Shown here piece by piece: positions 52,185-60,278 of a DNA stretch of 64,000 nucleotides. Under the pieces are notes generated by a model, which was not told the origin of the DNA, searched no databases, and saw only the letters and a list, made by a program, of their open reading frames with translations. The stretch comes from Acinetobacter larvae (GTDB lineage Bacteria; Pseudomonadota; Gammaproteobacteria; Pseudomonadales; Moraxellaceae), in contig NZ_CP016895.1 of the NCBI RefSeq assembly GCF_001704115.1, positions 806,001 through 870,000 of the forward strand, written 5' to 3'. Numbering within the stretch: position 1 is the first letter of the stretch; each line of letters starts with the position of its first letter. Made by a program: the position numbers and the translations under genes.

Positions 52185-52836
52185 AGAACTTAATACACCA
52201 GTTGAAGAAAACAACCCACAGTCATTGCTTGGTGGTGAACCAACACCGAATGAACCACAAGAGCCAGCCGAGCCGCAACCAGTGGGCACAGCACCTGATT
52301 CGATTGACGGCTACGAAGTCAATGTCGATGGGTTTGATTTTGACGAGTTCAAGTCTATTGATGAAAACAAAGAGTTCTTAGAGCGCGCACGTGCTGCTGG
52401 TATGGACAATAAGGGGCTTAATTTCCTCCTAAGTGAATACAACCAGTTAATTCCTGAACTTATGCAAGCCAATGCCGCTTTAGAAAATGAAGCATGTGTC
52501 AAGCATATGTCTGATGTGTGGGGTGCTGATACCGATCAGAACTTTGGCTTTGCACGTGCTGCAGCTGATAACGCTATTCAGAACGGCGTACTAACTGCCG
52601 AAGAAGTGAATAGTCCTGAGTTTGGTAACAATCCGCTTGTTTTAAAGATGGCTGCTTACTTTGGCCAGCAACTCAGTGAAGACACCCCCCCTCAAAACAC
52701 ACAGCAAACCGCAGCACAAAGTGTCTCAGAATTAATGAAATCAGAAGCCTACTGGAATGAAAAGCATCCAGACCATGCACGTGTCTATGCTCAAGTCCAA
52801 CAGAGCTACAACAAACAATACAAGGAGGCTAATTAA
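52177..52836 (+). CDS. Capsid scaffolding protein
   Basis: The 219-residue acidic protein begins with a Pro/Glu-rich disordered region and continues with helices (FKSIDENKEFLERARAAGMDNKGL, LLSEYNQLIPELMQANAAL) and a C-terminal stretch (SELMKSEAYWNEKHPDHARVYAQVQ) typical of T7-type capsid assembly proteins. These guide capsid growth and then leave. It overlaps the gene before by 8 bases and the capsid gene by one (TAATG). Confidence 0.78.
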   Translation: MSEELNTPVEENNPQSLLGGEPTPNEPQEPAEPQPVGTAPDSIDGYEVNVDGFDFDEFKSIDENKEFLERARAAGMDNKGLNFLLSEYNQLIPELMQANAALENEACVKHMSDVWGADTDQNFGFARAAADNAIQNGVLTAEEVNSPEFGNNPLVLKMAAYFGQQLSEDTPPQNTQQTAAQSVSELMKSEAYWNEKHPDHARVYAQVQQSYNKQYKEAN

Positions 52837-53741
52837 TGCCGACAGTTAATCAAAACCGTATTACTGCAGCGTTTGTACAGCAGTTTCATGACTCGTACGA
52901 AGTTGCAGCAATGCAGAATGAGTCACGACTCTTAAGCACAGTTCATAATCGCGGAAAAATCGAAGGCGCATCATTCACGATCAATGACATGGGTCAAGTT
53001 GAAATGAAGCCGTCGGGTGAGCGCTTTGGCGATACTGAATGGACAATCCCAGACACTGGCGTACGTACGGCGCTAATGGCTGACTACGATTTATTTATCC
53101 CGATTGAACCGCGTGATTTGCCGAAGTTGAAAGCAGTTCCAACTGATAAGTACATGAAGAACTTACTCAGTGCTCGTAATCGTCAGATCGATGCGATTAT
53201 TTACAATGCATTAATCGGTGGTATCACTCGCAAAACTGTCAAAGATGATGGCTCCGATGAAGTGACTACTGTGCAGTTGCCAGCCTCTCAGATCGTTACA
53301 TCTACGTTTGGATCGCTCAAACAGCAATTGATTAAAGCAAAATCAATCTTCCGTGCAAACGAAGTGGATGAACACAACGGCGAAACAATCAATGTGACTT
53401 ACACATCTGACATGCTCGAAATGATTTTGAGCGACACAACATTAACCAGTGCGGACTTCATGGCTGTGAAAATGTTGCAAGAAGGTGCTGTGAGTGGCAA
53501 GTGGTTAGGCCTCAACTGGATTCCGTACGAAAAAGTCAAAAAAGGTGCTGCAGAAGGTACGAAGCGTATTGCGATGTACACAAATACAGCCGTGCATTTC
53601 GGTGATGCCGATATCACTAGCTTTGATATTTCAACTCGTCCAGACAAGAAAAACATCAAGCAAGTAGGGGGCGTTCATTCATTCGGTGCTGGCCGTGCCA
53701 ATGAAATGAAAGTCGTGGCGATCGACTATAAAACTCAATAA
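52836..53741 (+). CDS. Major capsid protein
   Basis: The 301-residue protein fits the podovirus capsid type of BPP-1/T7 relatives with an HK97-like fold: an N-terminal arm (QNRITAAFVQQFHDSYEVAAMQNESRLL), a strand region (IPDTGVRTALMADYDLFIPIEPRD), the helix SARNRQIDAIIYNALIGG, and a C-terminal VHSFGAGRANEMKVVAIDY. It follows the scaffold gene and has its own strong terminator just behind it, as expected for the most abundant virion protein. Confidence 0.87.
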   Translation: MPTVNQNRITAAFVQQFHDSYEVAAMQNESRLLSTVHNRGKIEGASFTINDMGQVEMKPSGERFGDTEWTIPDTGVRTALMADYDLFIPIEPRDLPKLKAVPTDKYMKNLLSARNRQIDAIIYNALIGGITRKTVKDDGSDEVTTVQLPASQIVTSTFGSLKQQLIKAKSIFRANEVDEHNGETINVTYTSDMLEMILSDTTLTSADFMAVKMLQEGAVSGKWLGLNWIPYEKVKKGAAEGTKRIAMYTNTAVHFGDADITSFDISTRPDKKNIKQVGGVHSFGAGRANEMKVVAIDYKTQ

Positions 53742-53748
53742 TCCATAT

Positions 53749-53773
53749 AGCCCTGCGTTCGCGTGGGGCTTTT
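53749..53773 (+). terminator. Terminator after the capsid gene
   Basis: AGCCCTGCG, the stable tetraloop TTCG, and CGTGGGGCT followed by TTTC. Two G-T pairs occur in the stem. It lies 8 bases after the capsid stop. Confidence 0.7.
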
Positions 53774-53808
53774 CATACCGAACAAACGTAGATATAAGGA
53801 TTTTTAAA

Positions 53809-54126
53809 ATGAACCGAGCAGATGCTATTGCATTGGATGAACAGCGAAAGAATAGTGAATGTAAGAAATGTGTTGGCATTGATATTAAAGCATTGCAATC
53901 TAAAGCTGCTGATACTGATCGACTCTTAAGTAATAAATTGCCGCTTGAATATCAAATTAAGAAAGGTGAATTTTTATCTAAAGTAATGATTGATCATGGT
54001 GGCGATGGTGCTATCTACGATGAGGCGCGAGAGAAGTTACTAGAAACTATTAAGCAAATTAATCTTGATGTTGTTGAATCTGTATGTCTAGCAGATGATG
54101 GCTATACACCAATGCAGTCTCGCTAA
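53809..54126 (+). CDS. Hypothetical phage protein
   Basis: The 105-residue helical protein has a Cys pair near the start (SECKKCVG) and DRLLSNKLPLEYQIKKGEFLSKVMIDHGG in the middle. It has its own AAGGA ribosome-binding site and stands between two terminators, so its level may be set separately. No family was recognised. Confidence 0.55.
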   Translation: MNRADAIALDEQRKNSECKKCVGIDIKALQSKAADTDRLLSNKLPLEYQIKKGEFLSKVMIDHGGDGAIYDEAREKLLETIKQINLDVVESVCLADDGYTPMQSR

Positions 54127-54146
54127 CACCCAACAAATCGAAACTA

Positions 54147-54184
54147 AACCTCGCTCATGCTTAAGAAAATGAGCGAGGTTTTTT
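54147..54184 (+). terminator. Terminator overlapping the ribosome-binding site of tail tubular protein A
   Basis: AACCTCGCTCAT (54147-54158) and ATGAGCGAGGTT (54169-54180) pair perfectly over 12 bases, then TTTT. The next start codon is at 54188, and its only GAGG lies in the 3' arm of the stem. Confidence 0.85.
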
Positions 54185-54187
54185 ATT

Positions 54188-54751
54188 ATGATTGCAACAA
54201 GAATATCAGTATGTAATGAAGCGCTGAACTTGATCGGTGCTAAGTCTATTTTGTCATTCGACGATCAGTCTGAAAATGCACGGCGCTGTGCAGTTCTTTA
54301 CGATTCAACACGGCGCACATTATTGCGTATGCATCCGTGGTCCTGCGCTAAGAAGCGTGTACAGCTATCACCAGTGGTCACACATCCAAGCTTTGGTTAC
54401 GCGCATGCTTTTGCATTGCCGTCGGACTTTGAGCGTCTTGTAAGTGCTGGCACCAAAGAATTTGAAATTGAGAATCGGCATATTCTGGCAAATACAAATC
54501 TGATTAATCTGATCTATGTTTATGACAACGACAACGAGCAGACTTGGGATTCATTATTTCGCCAATGCATGATCGATTATCTTGCGTCGAAGCTGGCCAA
54601 AGCGATAACAGGTAGCAACGCTGAGGGTGATAGCGCTTGGCAACGTGTGCAAATGATGTTGAAGCAAGCACGCGCAATCAACGGACAAGAGCGGCCTAGC
54701 CAAAACTTTAGTGACGATTTTCAATCTGAGCTGATTGGGGTGCGCTACTAA
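54188..54751 (+). CDS. Tail tubular protein A-like adaptor
   Basis: The 187-residue protein matches the gp11-type adaptor that joins portal to nozzle in short-tailed phages: SVCNEALNLIGAKSILSFDDQSENARRCAVLYDSTRRTLLRMHPWSCAKKR is the conserved start, with FALPSDFERLVSA after it. The gene abuts the tail tubular B gene (TAATG overlap). Confidence 0.87.
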   Translation: MIATRISVCNEALNLIGAKSILSFDDQSENARRCAVLYDSTRRTLLRMHPWSCAKKRVQLSPVVTHPSFGYAHAFALPSDFERLVSAGTKEFEIENRHILANTNLINLIYVYDNDNEQTWDSLFRQCMIDYLASKLAKAITGSNAEGDSAWQRVQMMLKQARAINGQERPSQNFSDDFQSELIGVRY

Positions 54752-56832
54752 TGGCTAAGATTTCGATTATAAAAAATAATTTCAGCAGCGGTGAGTTATC
54801 GCCGTTGCTCAGTACTCGCACCGATGTTGCACAGTATGCCCATGGTGCCAATCAGATTTTTAATGCAATTCCCCTTGTTGAAGGAGGCGTAAAGAAAAGA
54901 CCGGGTACGTTTTACCGCAGCCAATTTACTGATGCAATTCGCTTAATTCCGTTCGTTTCAACGACCAAGAATGCGTATTTAATCATCTTAAAACCCAAAC
55001 AGATCATTGTTTATGATCCGAAAAGCGATAAGCAATTATTCACATTAAATACATCGTACGAAGCTGCTGCTATTCCAGATCTGCAATACGTTCATTCGCG
55101 TTATGTAATGTACTTCACGCATCAAGAGTACAAAGTAAGCATTCTTGAGTGTTCAGAAGATTTTACTAACTGGCAATTCAAAGCGATGGAATTTGATGTG
55201 CCGCCGACCGATGAAGTTGTCTCAACGCCAAACGTGGCATTGACGCCATCGGGCAAGGATGTCGGCGAAAAGATTTCTCTGATCGCATCTAACTATCCTG
55301 ATTGGAATGCAGCCACAACATACTTTCAAGATGATCGTGTTGTTTACGCGAATGCGATCTGGAAAGCATTACGCGATAATAAAAATGTAGAGCCTAAGGC
55401 GGAAAACTTAGAAGACTGGGCTATCACAACAAACGAGGAAGCCAATGTATTCAAGCCGGAGCATGTTGGCGCGATTGTACAGATCAATGGCGGCTATGCA
55501 CGTATCGTTGAGTATGTAGAGCCATCAAAGGTTATGGCTGAAGTTGTTGTCGAATTAACTGCAGTCGTACAAGCTATTGCAAAGTCTTGGGTGTTAAAAA
55601 CATCGGCATTCAATGATGCGCTTGGTTACCCGAAATGCTGCTCGTACTTTAAGCAACGTCTTGTCTTTGCTAACACTAAAAAATTTCCAAACAAGCTTTG
55701 GTTTAGTCGCACCGGCAATCCTACAAATTTCTTAGAAACAACTGAGGATGCAGACGCATTTAGTGTTGTTTCATCTTCTGATCAATCTGATTCGATTGCA
55801 TTTTTAGCACCACAAAAAGGCCTAATCACGCTGACAAGCGGTGCAGAGTTCTTAGTGGGTTCGGATGGGGTATTAACACCAACGTCAGTACAGATAGACG
55901 AGCACACAGCGTACGGAGCGTATAACACACGACCTTGCCGCGTTGGTAATGAGCTGCTGTTCGTGCAGCGCGGCGGTCAGCGTTTGCGTGCATTATCTTA
56001 TCGTTATGAAGTAGATGGCCTGGTCTCACCTGAGATCAGCATCTTATCCAGCCATATCGGTGAGAATCACAAAGGCATTAAAGAAATTACATACCAGCAA
56101 GAGCCACAAAGCTTGTGCTGGCTGGTTCTTGGTGATGGTAAAGCAGCAAGCATTACATTCAATCGCGAACAAGAAGTGATTGCTTGGGCGCGCCATGATT
56201 TCGGTGGCAAGCTTTTAAGTGTTTGCGCTCTACCAAGTGAACTTGGTTCTGATTACTGTTATTTCCTCATTGATCGTGGGTCAACAATAACACTTGAAGA
56301 AATCTCATTTAATGCATTCACGGACTGCGAACGTAAAGTCCTGCTAGATGCTGGACAGTCAACAATAGATAACACTGAGTTTTCATTTTTAAATGACATT
56401 GCGATCTATCAACGCTTTGATGATGTGCATTACTCAGTGGATTTCTCACTTGAAGATAACAAGATAAATCTAAAAGATTATGGCACCGAGTCTGCATCAC
56501 TGAATATCGGCAGACCAATCAATATGATTGTCGGTTTATTTCCGCCAGAGCTAAGCGAAGCACCAGCTACATCACTATCAAACAAAGCCAAATTAACGGC
56601 CATAGCCTTTTATTTTCACAAGACACAAGAGCCTATTTTCAACAATCAAGTCTTGCAGCTCTATACATTTAACGGCGGATTCTCTCCACCCAAACCATTC
56701 ACCGGAAGACATATGTATGAGGGTGGTGATTGGGATGATTTATTCAAAATGGAACTGCTTATATTACACAACAAACCTTTGCCGTTTCACATGCAAGCTA
56801 TGTCTATGACAATTCAAATTAACGAGCGTTAG
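54751..56832 (+). CDS. Tail tubular protein B-like nozzle protein
   Basis: The 693-residue protein begins NNFSSGELSPLLSTRTDVAQYAHGANQIFNAIPLVEGGVKKRPGT, the conserved opening of the nozzle proteins of BPP-1-like podoviruses, and continues with beta-propeller-like repeats (YLIILKPKQIIVYD, ITLTSGAEFLVGSDG, GGQRLRALSYRYEVDGL). Six copies would form the tail nozzle. Overlaps the adaptor gene by one base. Confidence 0.87.
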   Translation: MAKISIIKNNFSSGELSPLLSTRTDVAQYAHGANQIFNAIPLVEGGVKKRPGTFYRSQFTDAIRLIPFVSTTKNAYLIILKPKQIIVYDPKSDKQLFTLNTSYEAAAIPDLQYVHSRYVMYFTHQEYKVSILECSEDFTNWQFKAMEFDVPPTDEVVSTPNVALTPSGKDVGEKISLIASNYPDWNAATTYFQDDRVVYANAIWKALRDNKNVEPKAENLEDWAITTNEEANVFKPEHVGAIVQINGGYARIVEYVEPSKVMAEVVVELTAVVQAIAKSWVLKTSAFNDALGYPKCCSYFKQRLVFANTKKFPNKLWFSRTGNPTNFLETTEDADAFSVVSSSDQSDSIAFLAPQKGLITLTSGAEFLVGSDGVLTPTSVQIDEHTAYGAYNTRPCRVGNELLFVQRGGQRLRALSYRYEVDGLVSPEISILSSHIGENHKGIKEITYQQEPQSLCWLVLGDGKAASITFNREQEVIAWARHDFGGKLLSVCALPSELGSDYCYFLIDRGSTITLEEISFNAFTDCERKVLLDAGQSTIDNTEFSFLNDIAIYQRFDDVHYSVDFSLEDNKINLKDYGTESASLNIGRPINMIVGLFPPELSEAPATSLSNKAKLTAIAFYFHKTQEPIFNNQVLQLYTFNGGFSPPKPFTGRHMYEGGDWDDLFKMELLILHNKPLPFHMQAMSMTIQINER

Positions 56833-56834
56833 TT

Positions 56835-57287
56835 ATGAAATTACGTACAGCAGGGCTTGCGGATTTACCGCACTTAATTGAAATGGCGCAGGACTTTATC
56901 AAAGAAGCGCCAAACTACAGAAAACGTACTTTGGTTGTTGGTGCACTAGAAAACAATCTAAAAAGCATTGTCGAGAGTGGCGCTATTTTTGTTGTAGAGC
57001 TGCATAAGAACATTGTTGGTGGGATTGTATGTGCAACTACGAAAGACTGGTTTAACGATGATTTGATCGCATTTGAGCAAGTCTTTTATGTCAAACCTAA
57101 ATACCGCGCTACACGTGCGCCGTTGCTCTTAATCGATGCACTAATCGAGTGGTCCCATGGCATGAATGCCTCACGCATTCAGTGCGGTACCACAACAGGA
57201 ATTCAGACCAAGGGATGCTTGCGATTGTATGAGCGTTTTGGATTTCGTGAGTTTGGTCAGTTATTTGATATGGAGCTAGATCGATGA
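56835..57287 (+). CDS. Phage-encoded GNAT acetyltransferase
   Basis: The 150-residue protein has the GNAT core (LAFEQVFYVKPKYRATRAPLLLIDALIEWSHGM, then SRIQCGTTTGIQTKGCLRLYERFGF). The acetyl-CoA loop is degenerate: YRATRAPLLL replaces the usual RGxGxG. It lies inside the tail operon of a phage and starts 2 bases after the nozzle gene. Similar GNAT genes occur at this place in related podoviruses. The target could be a virion or host protein. Confidence 0.72.
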   Translation: MKLRTAGLADLPHLIEMAQDFIKEAPNYRKRTLVVGALENNLKSIVESGAIFVVELHKNIVGGIVCATTKDWFNDDLIAFEQVFYVKPKYRATRAPLLLIDALIEWSHGMNASRIQCGTTTGIQTKGCLRLYERFGFREFGQLFDMELDR

Positions 57288-57769
57288 GCGAAATTATTAA
57301 ACCCGATAACACGGAACTACTGCAGCAAATCTTTGGGGATATCCAGCAACAGTCGTATATCGATGTTGTGCGCGATGTACAGCAGCAGATACAAGACAAT
57401 GCAGAATTGATCGATGTGCCAGTTGTGAATCATTTCGCACCGGGTGTTTATATGCGTCAGATGGATGCTGTGGCAGGCACTTTAGTCGTTAGCAAAATGC
57501 ATCGTACTGAGCACATGAATATTTTAATAAAAGGCTCAATTACTGTAGCAACAGAAAATGGCATTGAGTTTTTGCAAGCGCCAGTAGTTTTGAAGTCTAT
57601 GCCCGGTACTAAACGCATTGGTTATTTTCACGAAGATAGTAGCTGGATCACAGTGCATCCAACTGAAGAAACGGACCTAGAAAAAATAGAACAGCAAGTA
57701 ATTGTTCCTGATTCAGAGATAGATCAATTCCTTGCATCGCTTCCTCAGAAAGTTAAGGAGTTTGAATAA
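57284..57769 (+). CDS. Hypothetical phage virion-operon protein, cupin-like
   Basis: The 161-residue protein has a helical start (TELLQQIFGDIQQQSYIDVVRDVQQQI) and a beta-rich second half (VYMRQMDAVAGTLVVSKMHRTEHMNILIKGSITVATENG) that reads like a cupin barrel with His residues. The family occurs beside the GNAT gene in related phages. It overlaps both neighbours (ATGA, TAATG). Function unknown. Confidence 0.58.
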   Translation: MSEIIKPDNTELLQQIFGDIQQQSYIDVVRDVQQQIQDNAELIDVPVVNHFAPGVYMRQMDAVAGTLVVSKMHRTEHMNILIKGSITVATENGIEFLQAPVVLKSMPGTKRIGYFHEDSSWITVHPTEETDLEKIEQQVIVPDSEIDQFLASLPQKVKEFE

Positions 57770-58248
57770 TGTCATGGGCAGCAGTAGCAGCCGTTGCGGC
57801 TGCAGCAGGGGCGGCGATTGCCGGATATTCATCATACACATCAAACAAAACAGCGAGCAAACAAGCCGAAGCAGATGCAGATGCACAGAAAGCGCAGGGT
57901 CGTGTCGAGGCTGAACGCATACGACGACAAAAGGAAAAAGTGCAGTCAGCAGCACGTGCGGCGGCAGCAGAGAACGGACTAGATGTAAATGAGGGTACGG
58001 CGATCACGATCAACGATCAGATAGAACGCGACGGTCAATATGATATGGAGGTCGCTAGACAAACTGGCGTTAACTCGTCGAATCGACTAATGGCTGAATC
58101 AAATGTATATAAGCGCAATGCAAACATGGGCGCATTGTCAGGTGCATTGAATGTCGCATCAACAGCCACATCATTTAAAAGCGCTAATTCATCATCTACA
58201 GCACTAAGTAGTAAGAAGTCCGCTAACACTGGCAAGGGGTGGAAATAA
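57769..58248 (+). CDS. Internal virion protein, gp14-like
   Basis: The 159-residue protein has an Ala/Gly-rich hydrophobic start (VAAVAAAAGAAIAGYSSYTS) and a charged helix (QAEADADAQKAQGRVEAERIRRQKEKVQS), followed by ENGLDVNEGTAITINDQIERDGQYD. This resembles T7 gp14, which is ejected first and lodges in the host outer membrane. Two larger internal virion proteins follow in the usual order. Confidence 0.7.
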   Translation: MSWAAVAAVAAAAGAAIAGYSSYTSNKTASKQAEADADAQKAQGRVEAERIRRQKEKVQSAARAAAAENGLDVNEGTAITINDQIERDGQYDMEVARQTGVNSSNRLMAESNVYKRNANMGALSGALNVASTATSFKSANSSSTALSSKKSANTGKGWK

Positions 58249-60278
58249 TGGCACGTATTCCTATGGGGAACTTCGGCGAAACCCGTACACAAGCCGAACG
58301 GATTAACTTGCCGCAAGATCAAAGCGGTCAAATGCTTGCCGGTGCATTGCAAAACGTTTCAGGCGTTGCACAGCAAGTCAAAGAAAAGAATGATCGTGAG
58401 CAAGAGAAACTAGATGTTCAAGCCAAGAATCTTGAACTCTATTTAAACTCACTGGATAAGCGTGACGGTCAGCTTAAAGTTGATGAGGTGTTATCAACAG
58501 ATTTTAGCGATAAAGTTGCAGAATTACGGCAGCAAGTGGGCAATGGTGCGCTTGATGCGAAGAAAGCTGCAGAAGATTTTAAAGCATGGTCCGATGAACG
58601 GTACCAGCGGCTCATGCCAACTCTTCCCGGACATGCAGAAAATGAATACCGGATGCAATGGCAGCAAAATGTTAATAAGCAGATCGGTAATTTTCTACCG
58701 CTGCAGCTTAAAGCAGCTGATCAAAAAGAAGCTGTGCTTGCGGATCGTGCGTACAACATCGCAACTCGCATGGACAGATCAGAGGGTAAGCAATGGCTAG
58801 GCGAAAAGCTTCTAGCATCAAATATCCCAGAAGCTCAAAAGCAGCAGTACATGATCAACTATGAAACAGATCAAGATAAACTTGAGGTTGAATCAGGGAT
58901 AGAGAGTGCCTTTTCATCAGGTAGCATTGATAATTTACGTAAAGTTCAAGAATCACTTAATGAGAAAAAATATTTAAGTGGGCAGGAAGTACAGCGCTAT
59001 AGTGCTTCGATTTCTAGCAAGATTAGCACTTTACAGCAACGCCAAGAAATTGAAGAAAACAAGCGCTTAAATGAGGCCGGCAAGGTATTAAATAATTTTG
59101 AGACTGCAGTATTAACCGGTATTGAACTTGGTGATGAATTAATTAATAACACGGCTGCAGCTGTAAAAGGCACACAGTACGAAGCCGACTTTAATTTTTA
59201 TCTAAAGCAATCAAAAGACTTTCAACGCTTTTCAAAACAAAGCTCTAGTGCACAACTTTCTGAGATTAACAATTTCAAGGCTAAGCGCGGCAAGTCAGAC
59301 GATCCAGTCGCTGAAAACAAAATACTTTCGGCATACGAATCCATCTATGCGGAAAACTTAAAAGAGGTGAAAGAAAATCCCACGCAGGCGCTAAAAAAAG
59401 CTGGTGTAAATGTTCCTGACTTCAACCCTGCAACGCTTAAAGTAGACCCGGCAAATGCCGCTAAAACCATTGCGACAATTGGTAGCTATCAAGTCGCATT
59501 AAAAGATAAGGATGCCAATGTAAAAATTAGTCCGATTTCTACAGAAGATTTACCGCAAGCTATACAAAGCTTTGATTCACTAGATATAAATGGAAAGCTC
59601 AATTTTATTGGGCAAATGATCGAAAGCTCTAAGAACTCAAAGGGTGGTGACCAAATTTGGGGGGCAGCATTAAAGCAATTGGGTGCAGGAAATCAATCAT
59701 ATGTAATGGCTGGTGTTGCGAAAAAAAATGGCTTCAAATCAAATGATGGTAGAGATGTATCATCACTTATCGTTATTGGTGCTCAGGCGTTAAAGAACAA
59801 ACAATTAATCATGCCTAAAGATGAGTTACTGCAGCAAGAGTTTGGCAAATATGTAGGAAATTCAGCAACAGGTGAAACGGCAAACATGACGTTTGATGCT
59901 TTTAAATCAATTTATGCAGCACTTACTCAGCAAAAGAATTATCAACATAAAGATAAGGATGACTTAGACAAAAAGAGCATTAAGCAAGCTGCTGAATTAT
60001 CAACTGGCGGCGTATATGAACAAAACATGAAATTTGGCAACTCTAAGTGGAAAGTCTCAAAACCTTGGGGGATGGATGACGATCGCTTTGAAGCAATTAT
60101 GGAAACTCGTTATGACGCTATTGTCAAAAAATACAATATATCTAGCGGTGGCGTGCGAGATTTAAGAATCCATCGCGAGTCTAACCGTGGTCCCGGTGGT
60201 GTAATTCGATATAGCTTACTTGATGCACGTGGTACTCCGCTTTATTACATCAATATGCCTGATGGAGTAACCAAATAA
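58248..60278 (+). CDS. Internal virion protein, gp15-like
   Basis: The 676-residue protein is largely helical (QQVKEKNDREQEKLDVQAKNLELYL and more) as expected for gp15, which forms part of the ejected DNA-transport tube. It starts with MARIPMGNFGETRTQAERINLPQ at ATG 58248, one base overlapping the stop before it; an upstream in-frame GTG adds 3 residues. It precedes the transglycosylase-bearing protein. Confidence 0.72.
   Translation: MARIPMGNFGETRTQAERINLPQDQSGQMLAGALQNVSGVAQQVKEKNDREQEKLDVQAKNLELYLNSLDKRDGQLKVDEVLSTDFSDKVAELRQQVGNGALDAKKAAEDFKAWSDERYQRLMPTLPGHAENEYRMQWQQNVNKQIGNFLPLQLKAADQKEAVLADRAYNIATRMDRSEGKQWLGEKLLASNIPEAQKQQYMINYETDQDKLEVESGIESAFSSGSIDNLRKVQESLNEKKYLSGQEVQRYSASISSKISTLQQRQEIEENKRLNEAGKVLNNFETAVLTGIELGDELINNTAAAVKGTQYEADFNFYLKQSKDFQRFSKQSSSAQLSEINNFKAKRGKSDDPVAENKILSAYESIYAENLKEVKENPTQALKKAGVNVPDFNPATLKVDPANAAKTIATIGSYQVALKDKDANVKISPISTEDLPQAIQSFDSLDINGKLNFIGQMIESSKNSKGGDQIWGAALKQLGAGNQSYVMAGVAKKNGFKSNDGRDVSSLIVIGAQALKNKQLIMPKDELLQQEFGKYVGNSATGETANMTFDAFKSIYAALTQQKNYQHKDKDDLDKKSIKQAAELSTGGVYEQNMKFGNSKWKVSKPWGMDDDRFEAIMETRYDAIVKKYNISSGGVRDLRIHRESNRGPGGVIRYSLLDARGTPLYYINMPDGVTK

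Noticed and set aside
57753..58013. Minus-strand Ala/Ser-rich frames across the gp14-like gene.
   Set aside because: They are mirror readings of an Ala-rich coding region.
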